In this document: positions 17,010 through 24,627 of the stretch, in pieces
Layout of the letters: every line of letters begins with the position of its first letter
Numbering within the stretch: position 1 is the first letter of the stretch
Origin: a virus
Length of the DNA: 64,000 nucleotides
Virus record (IMG/VR): IMGVR_UViG_3300046660_000488
Span: 1-64,000 of that record
Reading direction: 5' to 3' (one strand)
Notes under the pieces: generated by a model
Told to the model about the DNA's origin: nothing
Databases searched by the model: none
Seen by the model: only the letters and a program-made list of their open reading frames with translations
Translations under genes and position numbers: made by a program

Positions 17010-17554
17010 CAGGCGGCCCGCCAGCGATGGTCGAGGATGCGACGCTCTTCATCCCGCTTGGCGGCGGCCATGGCCGCCTGCGTGTAGAACGAGGCGATGC
17101 GGTAAAGGCCGACGCTCAGGGCAAGCATCTGCTCGAAGGTGTCCACGATGTAGACGTTCGGATGTGGGTTGGCCGCCAGATGGGCCTTGACCAAGGTCCG
17201 GGCGCGCACGCTCTCCTTGAACGCCACGGCGTCAGCCTTAAGGGCTTCGCAGGGCTCGGGGGAGATCATCACGATCACGAAGCGACCTTCGTTGAGGTCG
17301 GTGACCGCTTGGAGGATCGAGAAGCCGACCTCAGCCAGCGATCCGCTCCCGTAGGTCTCGTCGGTGACGGGGAACAGGATGATCTCGTCGGTGCGAAGGT
17401 GCTCGGCTTCGACGGCCGCCAATTCCGGCTTCCAGTCCTTGACCTTCGGGTTGAAGTAGTCAATGCCGTAGCCGTTGTAGTGGACCATGAACGGACGTCT
17501 CCACTCGGAGTCGCCGCAAGTGCCGAAGAGGCCAATGGTGGGGCGGTAATTCAT
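17009..17554 (-). CDS. Nucleoside 2-deoxyribosyltransferase-like protein
   Basis: 181 residues. IGLFGTCGDSEWRRPF at the N terminus, then YFNPKVKDWKPE and GSGSLAEVGFSI follow the nucleoside 2-deoxyribosyltransferase family (GlxGs...R.PF, YnP, aEiGyA), where the Glu of AEVG is the nucleophile. Family members exchange bases on deoxyribosides or hydrolyse dNMPs or NAD-like ligands. Role here: nucleotide salvage or signal turnover (inferred). A late helical region carries several Tyr. Confidence 0.75.
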   Translation of the reverse strand: MNYRPTIGLFGTCGDSEWRRPFMVHYNGYGIDYFNPKVKDWKPELAAVEAEHLRTDEIILFPVTDETYGSGSLAEVGFSILQAVTDLNEGRFVIVMISPEPCEALKADAVAFKESVRARTLVKAHLAANPHPNVYIVDTFEQMLALSVGLYRIASFYTQAAMAAAKRDEERRILDHRWRAA

Positions 17555-18096
17555 CGCCAGAATGCCTTCCGGTTGTTGGTCTTGGGGTGCACGAACTCGC
17601 GATCATCCGGGGATGACCGTGTGTTCCATTTAATGAGCACCCCATCAATCGACGGAGAAGCAGTTGCGGCGATGCTGCAACCGAAACACTGTATCTGGAA
17701 AAAGTTCGCTTTCCAAATCCTTTGTGAAACGTAGGCTCCACCCCCGGCCGGGCGCTCCAACCACTTCATGTGTGGTGTGCAGTCGCAGAACGGGCACGGC
17801 AATACACCGACGCCTTGGAAATGAAACTCGTCCTCGACTTCGTCGCCGGTGACACAGCGCCACTGAGTTCCGGCCGGGACCTTGTACTCCCAGCCGTTCC
17901 AGTGTGCGAAATCCGGCAACATTTCCCGGCGATCCTTCACGCCGTTGCTGTGCGGCGATGCAGGCTCGACCCACGCCGGACGGTCGATGTTCTTGCTACC
18001 GATCACGGCCACCATGTCGAGGCGCCACCAGTACAGGCCGCGTTCCGTGGGAAACGTGGCCTCATCCTTCGGGTCGAGGGTGATCCAATCGCTCAT
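17551..18096 (-). CDS. Protein with C-terminal Lar-like zinc ribbon, 181 aa
   Basis: The N-terminal about 100 residues (MSDWITLDPKDEATFPTERG, several Trp) are unassigned. The C-terminal part has LPCPFCDCTPHMKW, then CFGCSIAA about 35 residues later and a closing IKWNTR. This matches restriction-alleviation protein Lar (PCPFCG...C..C.....WN.R), which eases type I restriction on foreign DNA. If functional it would act early against host restriction. The fusion to an N-terminal domain is unusual for Lar. Confidence 0.65.
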   Translation of the reverse strand: MSDWITLDPKDEATFPTERGLYWWRLDMVAVIGSKNIDRPAWVEPASPHSNGVKDRREMLPDFAHWNGWEYKVPAGTQWRCVTGDEVEDEFHFQGVGVLPCPFCDCTPHMKWLERPAGGGAYVSQRIWKANFFQIQCFGCSIAATASPSIDGVLIKWNTRSSPDDREFVHPKTNNRKAFWR

Positions 18097-18488
18097 CCGG
18101 GGTAGCTCGACGAATAGCGCGATCCCATGGATCGCAGGCGAACACCATGGAAGTGAAGCGTGCCGCACACGAAATTGTGGCGGTAGCCTTTGTTCTTGAG
18201 GAACGCGGTCATGTCGCTCTCGCTGATCGAGACGTCTTCCGTCGCTTCACGCTGCATGAAGCGCATGAAGTCATCCTTCCAAATCCAGTTGTACATGTCG
18301 CGGGCTTTCGCTTCCGCGTCATGGGTTTTGTCCAGACAGCGTTCATGCCACGTTTCGAGCAGGTGAAGCTCGTGAGTGCTTAGACGCGGGAGCGGGAATT
18401 TCGAAACAAGCGGAGTGACCGAAACGACCAGAGCACCGGATTCGGCCATGGTCCGCTTGCCTTTGCGGCCGAATAGTCCGAACTTCAT
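18093..18488 (-). CDS. Hypothetical protein, 131 aa
   Basis: Begins MKFGLFGRKGKRTMAES (ATG at 18488 inside an ATGA overlap). Basic N terminus, central helical region with many His, Trp and Glu (HELHLLETWHERCLD), and a C terminus GVRLRSMGSRYSSSYPG. No known family. Confidence 0.65.
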   Translation of the reverse strand: MKFGLFGRKGKRTMAESGALVVSVTPLVSKFPLPRLSTHELHLLETWHERCLDKTHDAEAKARDMYNWIWKDDFMRFMQREATEDVSISESDMTAFLKNKGYRHNFVCGTLHFHGVRLRSMGSRYSSSYPG

Positions 18489-19351
18489 GCTTCCAACACC
18501 CGCTTGGCCCATGCCGTGAAATAGGACGACACCTGATCAATGCACCGATCCAGCGGGATATGGCCGCGCGGCTGGGTGTTGTCGAACAATTCCTGAGCCT
18601 TGGCCATCACCTCTTCCGTGGTGAACGTTTTCGGGATGGTCGTCTTGGGCTCGCGACGGCATCCTTCCCAGATGGCGCGGTACGGCTGACCGAAGTTGGT
18701 CGGGAACGGACGGTAGGTCATCCAGATATCCATGATGTAGGCGATCTCGTCATTAGACCCCACGGTCTGGCCTTCGCGAGCCAGAAAGGCGATGGTCCCA
18801 TGCTCCCGCGACATGACGACATCGTGAAGGACGCCGTCCTTCTCGAACGTCAGCAGTAGGTCGCCGTACCGAACGTGGGAGCAGTCTTGGACATGCCACT
18901 TGACGATGGTCGATTGACCGGGTTGATCCTTGCCACCAATCTCATCACGTGGCGACAGCGAACACAGACACTCGCAATAGCCCGGATCGCCACTCGCTTT
19001 TTTCTTCTCGAAGCGTTCAATGAACTCGGCCCGCGATATCGGCGTCGGCGGGTAGATGTCACACACGTGTTCGCCGGGGTGGACGACGCCGTCGTGCGCG
19101 TAGGCGTAATCGACATAGCCGTCGATTGGCGCGCCGTACTGGACGATCAGGTCACCGCCTTGCAGACCGACTTGTCCGGCGATCTCGAACACGACCTCGC
19201 CTTTGGCAACGTAATCGCCGCCCTGCTTGACCCGCGTCAGATTCTTGACCTTGGGGTTGAACTGGTTCCCGTCATTGAACCAGTCCCCGGCAGTCATTCG
19301 CCATTCGCCGCGCTCGACCTCGAAGCTTTTTCCGTAATCGGTGTCGGCCAT
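18485..19351 (-). CDS. Protein with two barrel-sandwich (biotinyl/lipoyl-like) repeats, 288 aa
   Basis: Two stretches have the hybrid-motif rhythm of biotinyl/lipoyl domains: GDYVAKGEVVFEI...VHPGEHVCDI (residues about 45-98) and HDVVMSREHGTIAFLAREGQ...DEIAYIMD (about 175-205). Neither repeat has the attachment Lys in an MKM-type turn, so it is not a carrier. Between them is a Cys-rich segment (CECLCSL). The fold may be structural or membrane-fusion-like. Function unknown. Confidence 0.55.
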   Translation of the reverse strand: MADTDYGKSFEVERGEWRMTAGDWFNDGNQFNPKVKNLTRVKQGGDYVAKGEVVFEIAGQVGLQGGDLIVQYGAPIDGYVDYAYAHDGVVHPGEHVCDIYPPTPISRAEFIERFEKKKASGDPGYCECLCSLSPRDEIGGKDQPGQSTIVKWHVQDCSHVRYGDLLLTFEKDGVLHDVVMSREHGTIAFLAREGQTVGSNDEIAYIMDIWMTYRPFPTNFGQPYRAIWEGCRREPKTTIPKTFTTEEVMAKAQELFDNTQPRGHIPLDRCIDQVSSYFTAWAKRVLEA

Positions 19352-19353
19352 GA

Positions 19354-20118
19354 TCAGCCTTGCACGGCGGCGATGAAGGCGGTGCGGGCCTCTTCAGTGG
19401 CGAACGTCATCGACTGGGGGAGGCCGATGTTGGATTGAGCGACGACGTCTGTATAGCGCGCGAAGACGTCATTCGAGTTGTCGGCGATCCACTGGTTGAT
19501 GTTTGCCACGTCCTTGGCCGTGGCGTCGATCAGCAGCAGTGGTTGGGCCTTGGGATGGAAGCCCGAGGCCTTGTGGTTGAACATGCCGTGGAAGGGTTCT
19601 TCCAGCTTCACGCCGAATTGGCTGGCCTCGTAACTGATCCCCTCTTCGATCAGGAACGGCAAGTCGATGCCCAATTCCTTCAGCGCGTCAGCGCCACGCT
19701 CGGAGACTTGATACAAGCCGAGATAGAACAGTCCCACGTAATGGGCTTCGATCTCTTCTTCAGACTGGACAGTGAAGACTTCGTTCAAGCTGGCGCGTTG
19801 AAGAGCCTTCTCGGCCTTGTCTTCATCGTCGTCATCTTCGTTGTCCAGAATTTCGCAGAGATCGACCGTTTCGCCCGTATTGACCTGAGCGAAAATCTCG
19901 TCAAAGCGGGCGATGACCTTGGCGGCGTCCCAGCCGATGATCCGCCCGGTGTTGATGTCGATCTCAAGCTCGATCTCGTCACTGCCACCCTCGCCGATCC
20001 CGAGGCCATCGGGGACGTAGCCGTCGTGTTCGATCTCGCGATCACCCAGCGTGAGGGTCGCGCCGAGCAGCCCATGGGTCGGCGCGCCGATGGACATTTT
20101 GCGGACGGGATTGGTCAT
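19354..20118 (-). CDS. Hypothetical acidic protein, 254 aa
   Basis: MTNPVRKMSIGAP, then an acidic loop (NEDDDDEDKAEK) and an alpha/beta C-terminal half. No motif recognised. It overlaps the fusion gene upstream by ATGA and is followed 2 nt later by the barrel-sandwich gene, so it belongs to the same operon. Confidence 0.65.
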   Translation of the reverse strand: MTNPVRKMSIGAPTHGLLGATLTLGDREIEHDGYVPDGLGIGEGGSDEIELEIDINTGRIIGWDAAKVIARFDEIFAQVNTGETVDLCEILDNEDDDDEDKAEKALQRASLNEVFTVQSEEEIEAHYVGLFYLGLYQVSERGADALKELGIDLPFLIEEGISYEASQFGVKLEEPFHGMFNHKASGFHPKAQPLLLIDATAKDVANINQWIADNSNDVFARYTDVVAQSNIGLPQSMTFATEEARTAFIAAVQG

Positions 20119-21443
20119 GCGACGAGGCCACCGGTCTTTTGGCTGAGATCGAAGTTGCGCTCGATGAAGTCAATGACCTTGCGAGCGGGCGTGTGGCGGC
20201 TGAAGACGATGTTCGGCCCGTGGTTGTCCAGCATGACGACCTTCAGCGACCGGTCATCGGTCAGCCCGAGATTGTCCGACGTGTTCTGGCCACACTGGTG
20301 GCTTCCGCACTCGTTGGGCCACTGCGCGGCCACATTGACCGGGTCCGCGTGGTCAGCCTTCAGCGGGCAGTGGAAGTGGACGATGCAGTCGGCGTCCGGA
20401 TGCTCTTTGAAGATGATCCGCTGCGACTGGCCGCCGACCGAAGGCTTGGCGCCGAACGCGATGACGTTGTCGTCGCCTTGGTACTCGATCTGCACCATGC
20501 CGATTTCGCGCAGGTTGTTGAAGTTGGCCTTGCGCTTGGAGGTGATGATGGTCTGGTCGTTGTACTTGAAGGCGAAGTGACCAACGGTCGCGCCACGGAA
20601 CAGCTTGTAGGCGCCGTGGTCGATGCAGTGGTTCACGACCTCGCGGAGGTTTTCCGGAACCAGCGGCGAGTCCCACGGCACGGGCTCGCCCGGCACGACG
20701 GTCGAGCGGGTGAAGGTGTTGGACGACCGGGCCATGACGATGTCCACCAGACGCTTTAGGGCGGCCTTGCGATCCGTGCCGAAGTCCTCGTTGGTCTCTT
20801 CCGGCATCACGATCATGTTGCGGCGGGTGACCGTGTCGTTGGCGAACACCAGATTGATCCCAGCGCCTTTGAGGCTGTCGAGGGCGATCCGGTATTGCTC
20901 TTCAGGCGTCGCGTTGGTGGTGGTCTTGAAGCCGACCACGAAGATGTCCTTGCGATCCCGGCGGATGGTCTCCAGCAGCTTCGGCGCGGCCGTCAGACGC
21001 AGGTCCACCGGACCATCGCGGCTCTTCAGGCGCTCGGCGTGAGAGCCGCGCGGGATGGGGATGGAGATTTCACCCAGAGAGCCGTTGGCGTAGTTCACCT
21101 CGACCACGTCGGCGACGTAATCGCAGAGCGCCACGTTCATGATGATGACGCGGGTCTCCGGGTCAGCCTTCAACTGCTCCAGCAGTTCAGCAACGTCATC
21201 GTTGGTGACCAGCGTGCTCTGATGCGGCGCGGCCAGCACCGTCTGGTGCAGGGTGACGCGCTCGGCTGCGACACGGTTGGCGACGCTCGATGGAATGGAC
21301 GAATCCACATCGGCGGCAACCCGGCGGACGAACAGCCCGTAGAGTTCGCGCGCCGTGCCGCCACGGGCTGGAGCCGCCAGCGCCAGATGGTTGCGGATGA
21401 AGCTGAGCGTCCCGCCGCCCAGAACGTGGATTTTGTTGCCCAT
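20115..21443 (-). CDS. Fusion: CoaB-like flavoprotein domain plus class II aldolase/adducin domain
   Basis: 442 residues. Residues 1-235 resemble phosphopantothenoylcysteine synthetase (CoaB, DFP family): VLGGGTLSFIRNH, NVALCDYVADV, LTAAPKLLETI, VVGFKTTT and GINLVFANDTV...NMIVM follow its conserved order. Residues about 250-442 follow the class II aldolase/adducin family: FRGATVGHFAFKY, ITSKRKANFNNL, then CIVHFHCPL with a metal-binding HxH and a later DNHGPN. I know no described protein with this pairing. A link to pantothenate/CoA metabolism or a nucleotide-sugar substrate is possible. The fusion is read without frame change. Confidence 0.7.
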   Translation of the reverse strand: MGNKIHVLGGGTLSFIRNHLALAAPARGGTARELYGLFVRRVAADVDSSIPSSVANRVAAERVTLHQTVLAAPHQSTLVTNDDVAELLEQLKADPETRVIIMNVALCDYVADVVEVNYANGSLGEISIPIPRGSHAERLKSRDGPVDLRLTAAPKLLETIRRDRKDIFVVGFKTTTNATPEEQYRIALDSLKGAGINLVFANDTVTRRNMIVMPEETNEDFGTDRKAALKRLVDIVMARSSNTFTRSTVVPGEPVPWDSPLVPENLREVVNHCIDHGAYKLFRGATVGHFAFKYNDQTIITSKRKANFNNLREIGMVQIEYQGDDNVIAFGAKPSVGGQSQRIIFKEHPDADCIVHFHCPLKADHADPVNVAAQWPNECGSHQCGQNTSDNLGLTDDRSLKVVMLDNHGPNIVFSRHTPARKVIDFIERNFDLSQKTGGLVA

Positions 21444-21453
21444 GTCGGACCCC

Positions 21454-22122
21454 TTAGTACTGGCCAGCCTTCAGCAGAGCTTCGTTGTAGACCATGCCAG
21501 CGGTTATCATCGCGGCCTTGAGTTCGTCGAGCGTGCCGCCGGAGACGTAGATCATGTTCTCGCTGGCCTCGTCGAATTCGATCTCGTCGGGGATGTTCGG
21601 GAACAGGTGGCAAATCATCGGCGAGACGTGCCAGTCGGTGATGCACTTGTTCTTGTCCCAATAGCCCTTGGGACAGGTCATCATGCTGATCGACTCGCCG
21701 TCTTCGCTCATTTCGAAGTCGTCGTCGAACGCGGCGATCACGAAATACATCGGCTCGGTGGTGGTCAGATACGGCGGCGGATAGTCGTAGTCTTCGACCA
21801 CGCCGTTGATCGACGCCCGGTGGCCCGTCGAAGGGCTGGCCAGCATAATGTAGTCGGCGTCATCGTCGGCCGGTTCGGTCAGCACCCAGTCTTGGATGCC
21901 GGTCTTGATCGCGATCATGTTGATCGCGTCCCACGCGGTTTGGTTGTCAACCTGCTGGAGGTCGTCGCCCACCGAACGGATTAGCAGCTTGTGCTGCGTG
22001 TTCTCGAACAGCCGGGCTTCGACGCCGCTGACCTTCCGTTTGCTGAGACGCTTCCACTGGGACGCCTCCGTGCCCGGAAACTTGGCGACGAGGGCTTGCT
22101 TGATTTCGTCAGAAGCAGACAC
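21454..22122 (-). CDS. Hypothetical protein, 222 aa
   Basis: MSASDEIKQALVAKFPG, with an RLSKRKVSGVEARLF segment, an acidic middle and a C-terminal Cys/His pair (MICHLF). No motif recognised. Lies 16 nt downstream of the PTH2-domain gene in the same operon. Confidence 0.65.
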   Translation of the reverse strand: MSASDEIKQALVAKFPGTEASQWKRLSKRKVSGVEARLFENTQHKLLIRSVGDDLQQVDNQTAWDAINMIAIKTGIQDWVLTEPADDDADYIMLASPSTGHRASINGVVEDYDYPPPYLTTTEPMYFVIAAFDDDFEMSEDGESISMMTCPKGYWDKNKCITDWHVSPMICHLFPNIPDEIEFDEASENMIYVSGGTLDELKAAMITAGMVYNEALLKAGQY

Positions 22123-22138
22123 AGTGGAAGCTCACAGG

Positions 22139-23152
22139 TTAGGGGTGGAGGCGGTGGTTCTTGACCTTCGGCTTCGCGTTTTGCTTGCGGCCGAAGACGG
22201 CGCCAGCCGTGTCCAGAGGGACGTGGTAGAACGCCCGGCCGTCGCGGACCGGATAGGACGGATCGTGGGTCAGGACGGCGTAGCTCTTGCCGTCCTCCGA
22301 GCCCGCCGCGATGGTCGCAGTCAAGGCTTCGTGCGAGGTGGCTTCCAGACAGATGCACGTGCCGAACCCACCGGCCGAGATCGACCAGTCGAGCAGGGCG
22401 TACAGCAGCGGGTTGGAATAGGTGTCGTGCTGGACGATGTGATCGACCTTGTCTTGCAGGGCGCGAACCCGGTCGGCGAAGTCCTCGACGGACTTGACGT
22501 CCTTGCCGAACAGAATTTCCCAGACCAGTTGGTTGGCTGCGTGCGTGCCTTGGGCGATGGCCTTACCGGGGTTCATCGACTCCAGATCGTTGCGGACCAG
22601 AACGTAGAGGATCGGCAGGTCGGCGTACTCGTCGTACGCTTCGACCTCTTCGGCGACCTCGTCTTCCGTCTCCGACATGGCGCGAAGCGCGTCCAGAAAC
22701 TTGGAGGCGCGATCCAGAATGTCGTCGGTGTCGCCGAACGTGTAGGCGCGCCGGAAGCTCTCGGCGGCCTTGAAGACCGCCGCTTCGGACGGGGTCGGGT
22801 CGAAGCTGATGTCGTTGACGACCTCTTGCTCGGCCGCCTTGAATTGCTTCCACAGGGCCGGGTCGATCACGCCCTTGGTCAGGCTGGCGTTGGGGACCAT
22901 CTGGCCGTCAACCACCCGGAGCAGGTGCTGGGAGACCATGATCTGCGTCACGGCCAGAAACTTGCCGAAAGGACCGGTGTCCAGATTGAGATCGGACAGT
23001 TGGGCGGTCGGGAAATCTTGGAAGACCGGGACGTCAGCGGTCATGACCGGGCGCTGAATCTCCGCCAGTGCATCGCCGACATCATAACCAAGCTCGATGG
23101 CTCGGCTGATCGACATGCGGACGAGGACTTCGCGTTCTTTGGCGTCGGTCAC
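22139..23152 (-). CDS. Protein with C-terminal peptidyl-tRNA hydrolase 2-like domain
   Basis: 337 residues from GTG at 23152. This start is preferred because of the GGGAG site, and because the promoter's transcription start (about 23173) excludes the GTG at 23182. Residues 1-175 are helical and unassigned. From about residue 180, LPILYVLVRNDLESMNPGKAIAQGTHAAN matches the PTH2 signature (R.DL....GK.aAQ..HA), followed by ATSHEAL and VLTHDPSYPVRDGR in place of the usual later motifs. PTH2 releases peptides from stalled peptidyl-tRNA. The enzyme would fit the phage's translation genes; activity is inferred. Confidence 0.65.
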   Translation of the reverse strand: MTDAKEREVLVRMSISRAIELGYDVGDALAEIQRPVMTADVPVFQDFPTAQLSDLNLDTGPFGKFLAVTQIMVSQHLLRVVDGQMVPNASLTKGVIDPALWKQFKAAEQEVVNDISFDPTPSEAAVFKAAESFRRAYTFGDTDDILDRASKFLDALRAMSETEDEVAEEVEAYDEYADLPILYVLVRNDLESMNPGKAIAQGTHAANQLVWEILFGKDVKSVEDFADRVRALQDKVDHIVQHDTYSNPLLYALLDWSISAGGFGTCICLEATSHEALTATIAAGSEDGKSYAVLTHDPSYPVRDGRAFYHVPLDTAGAVFGRKQNAKPKVKNHRLHP

Positions 23153-23179
23153 AAATTTCTCCCTGACAGTGGAGCGTGA

Positions 23180-23208
23180 CACTTACTACACCTATTTGTT
23201 TTGGTCAA
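23180..23208 (-). promoter_or_regulatory. Promoter of the 23152-leftward operon
   Basis: On the minus strand: TTGACC (23203-23208) inside CTGGTTGACCA, 17-bp spacer, TAAGTG (23180-23185). It overlaps the 3' end of the preceding gene and gives a short leader with a GGGAG ribosome site before GTG 23152. Confidence 0.6.
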
Positions 23209-23440
23209 CCAGTTTTGGACGGTCCCGGTAGTAGAGATAAAACTGCCAAAACTTCAGACATGCCCAAAACCCTTCGGCAAGACCGAAGGGCCAAGCTCCC
23301 TGAAGGAAGCCGTAGGCCGACCCCGCCAGACAGGCGAAGCCGAACAGGAACGTGTACCAGTGGTTCTTACGCTCAAGGCCGTCACACACGATCATCGCGG
23401 TGACGGCCAGAAGCCCGAACCCTGATAGAGGGGTGATCAA
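23192..23440 (-). CDS. Small membrane protein of the PspA/YgiBC-like cassette, 82 aa
   Basis: Probable TTG start at 23440, overlapping the TGA of the ygiC-like gene. Two or three hydrophobic segments (FGLLAVTAMIV, WYTFLFGFACLAGSAYGFL) and a basic C terminus (YYRDRPKLVDQNK). In E. coli the yjf operon also pairs a PspA-like protein, a small membrane protein, a DUF1190 lipoprotein and a GSP synthetase-like enzyme. This protein could be the membrane partner. The start is uncertain. Confidence 0.6.
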   Translation of the reverse strand: MITPLSGFGLLAVTAMIVCDGLERKNHWYTFLFGFACLAGSAYGFLQGAWPFGLAEGFWACLKFWQFYLYYRDRPKLVDQNK

Positions 23441-24621
23441 GCGTCTACGGCGTGCGGGAGGAACCGCGCGCTGTCTTCGTCCACGATCAGCTTGGAAGCC
23501 TCGCGGATGCTGACGCCACACGGCTCGCCGCCGACGATCCACGAAGCGATGATCGGAGCATGATCGCCCAGCGGGACGACGCGCTCTTGGTACATCACCT
23601 CGGAGCCCGCGTATCCACCACCGGTCTGGTCGATGACCTGCCCGGCGATGTCACGGATGACGATGTTCTGACCACCGTGGCCGTTCAGCGGCTTGGCCAC
23701 CGACTCGAACCACTGGGCCTGCGGCGACGTCGCCGAATGGACCAGCAGCGGGTGGTAGGCGTTGCCGTCCCACATGTCCACGAACAGGCGGTTGTTGGAC
23801 GCCAGCATCTTCCACGCCGGTTCGATCAGCCGGAGGCGATTGTTCATCGCTTCGTCGATCAGCTTGGGGCCGAACTGGTCGTTCAGCATCCACGCCAGCG
23901 GGCACAGCTTCAGCATCGTGGTGATCGACTGCCCGTCGCCGTCCACGAAATGCTCGGAGTAGTCGTCTTCCGACAGGCCGACATCGGTCAGCAGAAGGAA
24001 ACGCGCATCCACTCCGGCTTCGTTGGCGATATTGCCCAGATAGTCGGCCACGCCTTGCTGATCCGGTTCCGGCATGCAGGTGACGTGGACGAGGCTACCC
24101 CGGCGCCGTTCAGTGTCGGTCATCACCCGCGTCCGGCTCTCGCCTGCGATACGCTGGAACATGTCGAACAGCCGGTCATGGATGCCGTTGAACTGGTTGC
24201 CGCCCGGATAGGTGGCGTCCAGCCATTGGCGCTGCATGATGCTGGCCTCCAGCAGGCCCGAAGGATTGTCCCCGTTGAACGAGATCACCTTCGGACCTTC
24301 GGCGGTCATGGCGATGTTGAACCGTCCGTACAGGGACGGTTGCTGATCGCTGTCAGACCAGCTTTTCTCGATCAACGCGATCTGGTCGGGGTTGTACCCG
24401 TAGAAAATCAGTTCGCGCCGCTCAATGACTCGGCCGATGGTCTCCAGAAGCATCGCGTAGGCTTCGCGGGTTGCTTCGAACAGACCACCAGCGTCAGCGT
24501 CGGTCAGGCTGTAGTAGGCCGATTCATCCCAGTACGGGCGACCCGGCGTGTGCCAGTTGAAGCCGATGTCCGAGGCGTTGGCCTGCCAGTCCGGACGCGG
24601 CGTGATGCTGATGCGCTGCAT
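23437..24621 (-). CDS. Glutathionylspermidine-synthase-like ATP-grasp protein (YgiC/YjfC family)
   Basis: 394 residues, the usual family length. The N terminus RPDWQANASDIGFNWHT...YWDESAYYSL and the ATP-grasp features ISFNGDNPSGLLEAS, WKMLASNNRLFVDMWD, GHGGQNIVI and YQERVVPL match the GSP synthetase C-terminal domain family. In E. coli YgiC/YjfC lack the amidase half and their true substrate is unknown. It follows a DUF1190 lipoprotein, as in ygiBC. Probably a peptide or amine ligase acting near the envelope. Confidence 0.88.
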   Translation of the reverse strand: MQRISITPRPDWQANASDIGFNWHTPGRPYWDESAYYSLTDADAGGLFEATREAYAMLLETIGRVIERRELIFYGYNPDQIALIEKSWSDSDQQPSLYGRFNIAMTAEGPKVISFNGDNPSGLLEASIMQRQWLDATYPGGNQFNGIHDRLFDMFQRIAGESRTRVMTDTERRRGSLVHVTCMPEPDQQGVADYLGNIANEAGVDARFLLLTDVGLSEDDYSEHFVDGDGQSITTMLKLCPLAWMLNDQFGPKLIDEAMNNRLRLIEPAWKMLASNNRLFVDMWDGNAYHPLLVHSATSPQAQWFESVAKPLNGHGGQNIVIRDIAGQVIDQTGGGYAGSEVMYQERVVPLGDHAPIIASWIVGGEPCGVSIREASKLIVDEDSARFLPHAVDA

Positions 24622-24627
24622 GGATGC

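Noticed and set aside
18485-19351. Biotin or lipoyl carrier protein
   Set aside because: The fold rhythm is present, but there is no MKM or DK-type turn with the lysine that is modified in carriers.
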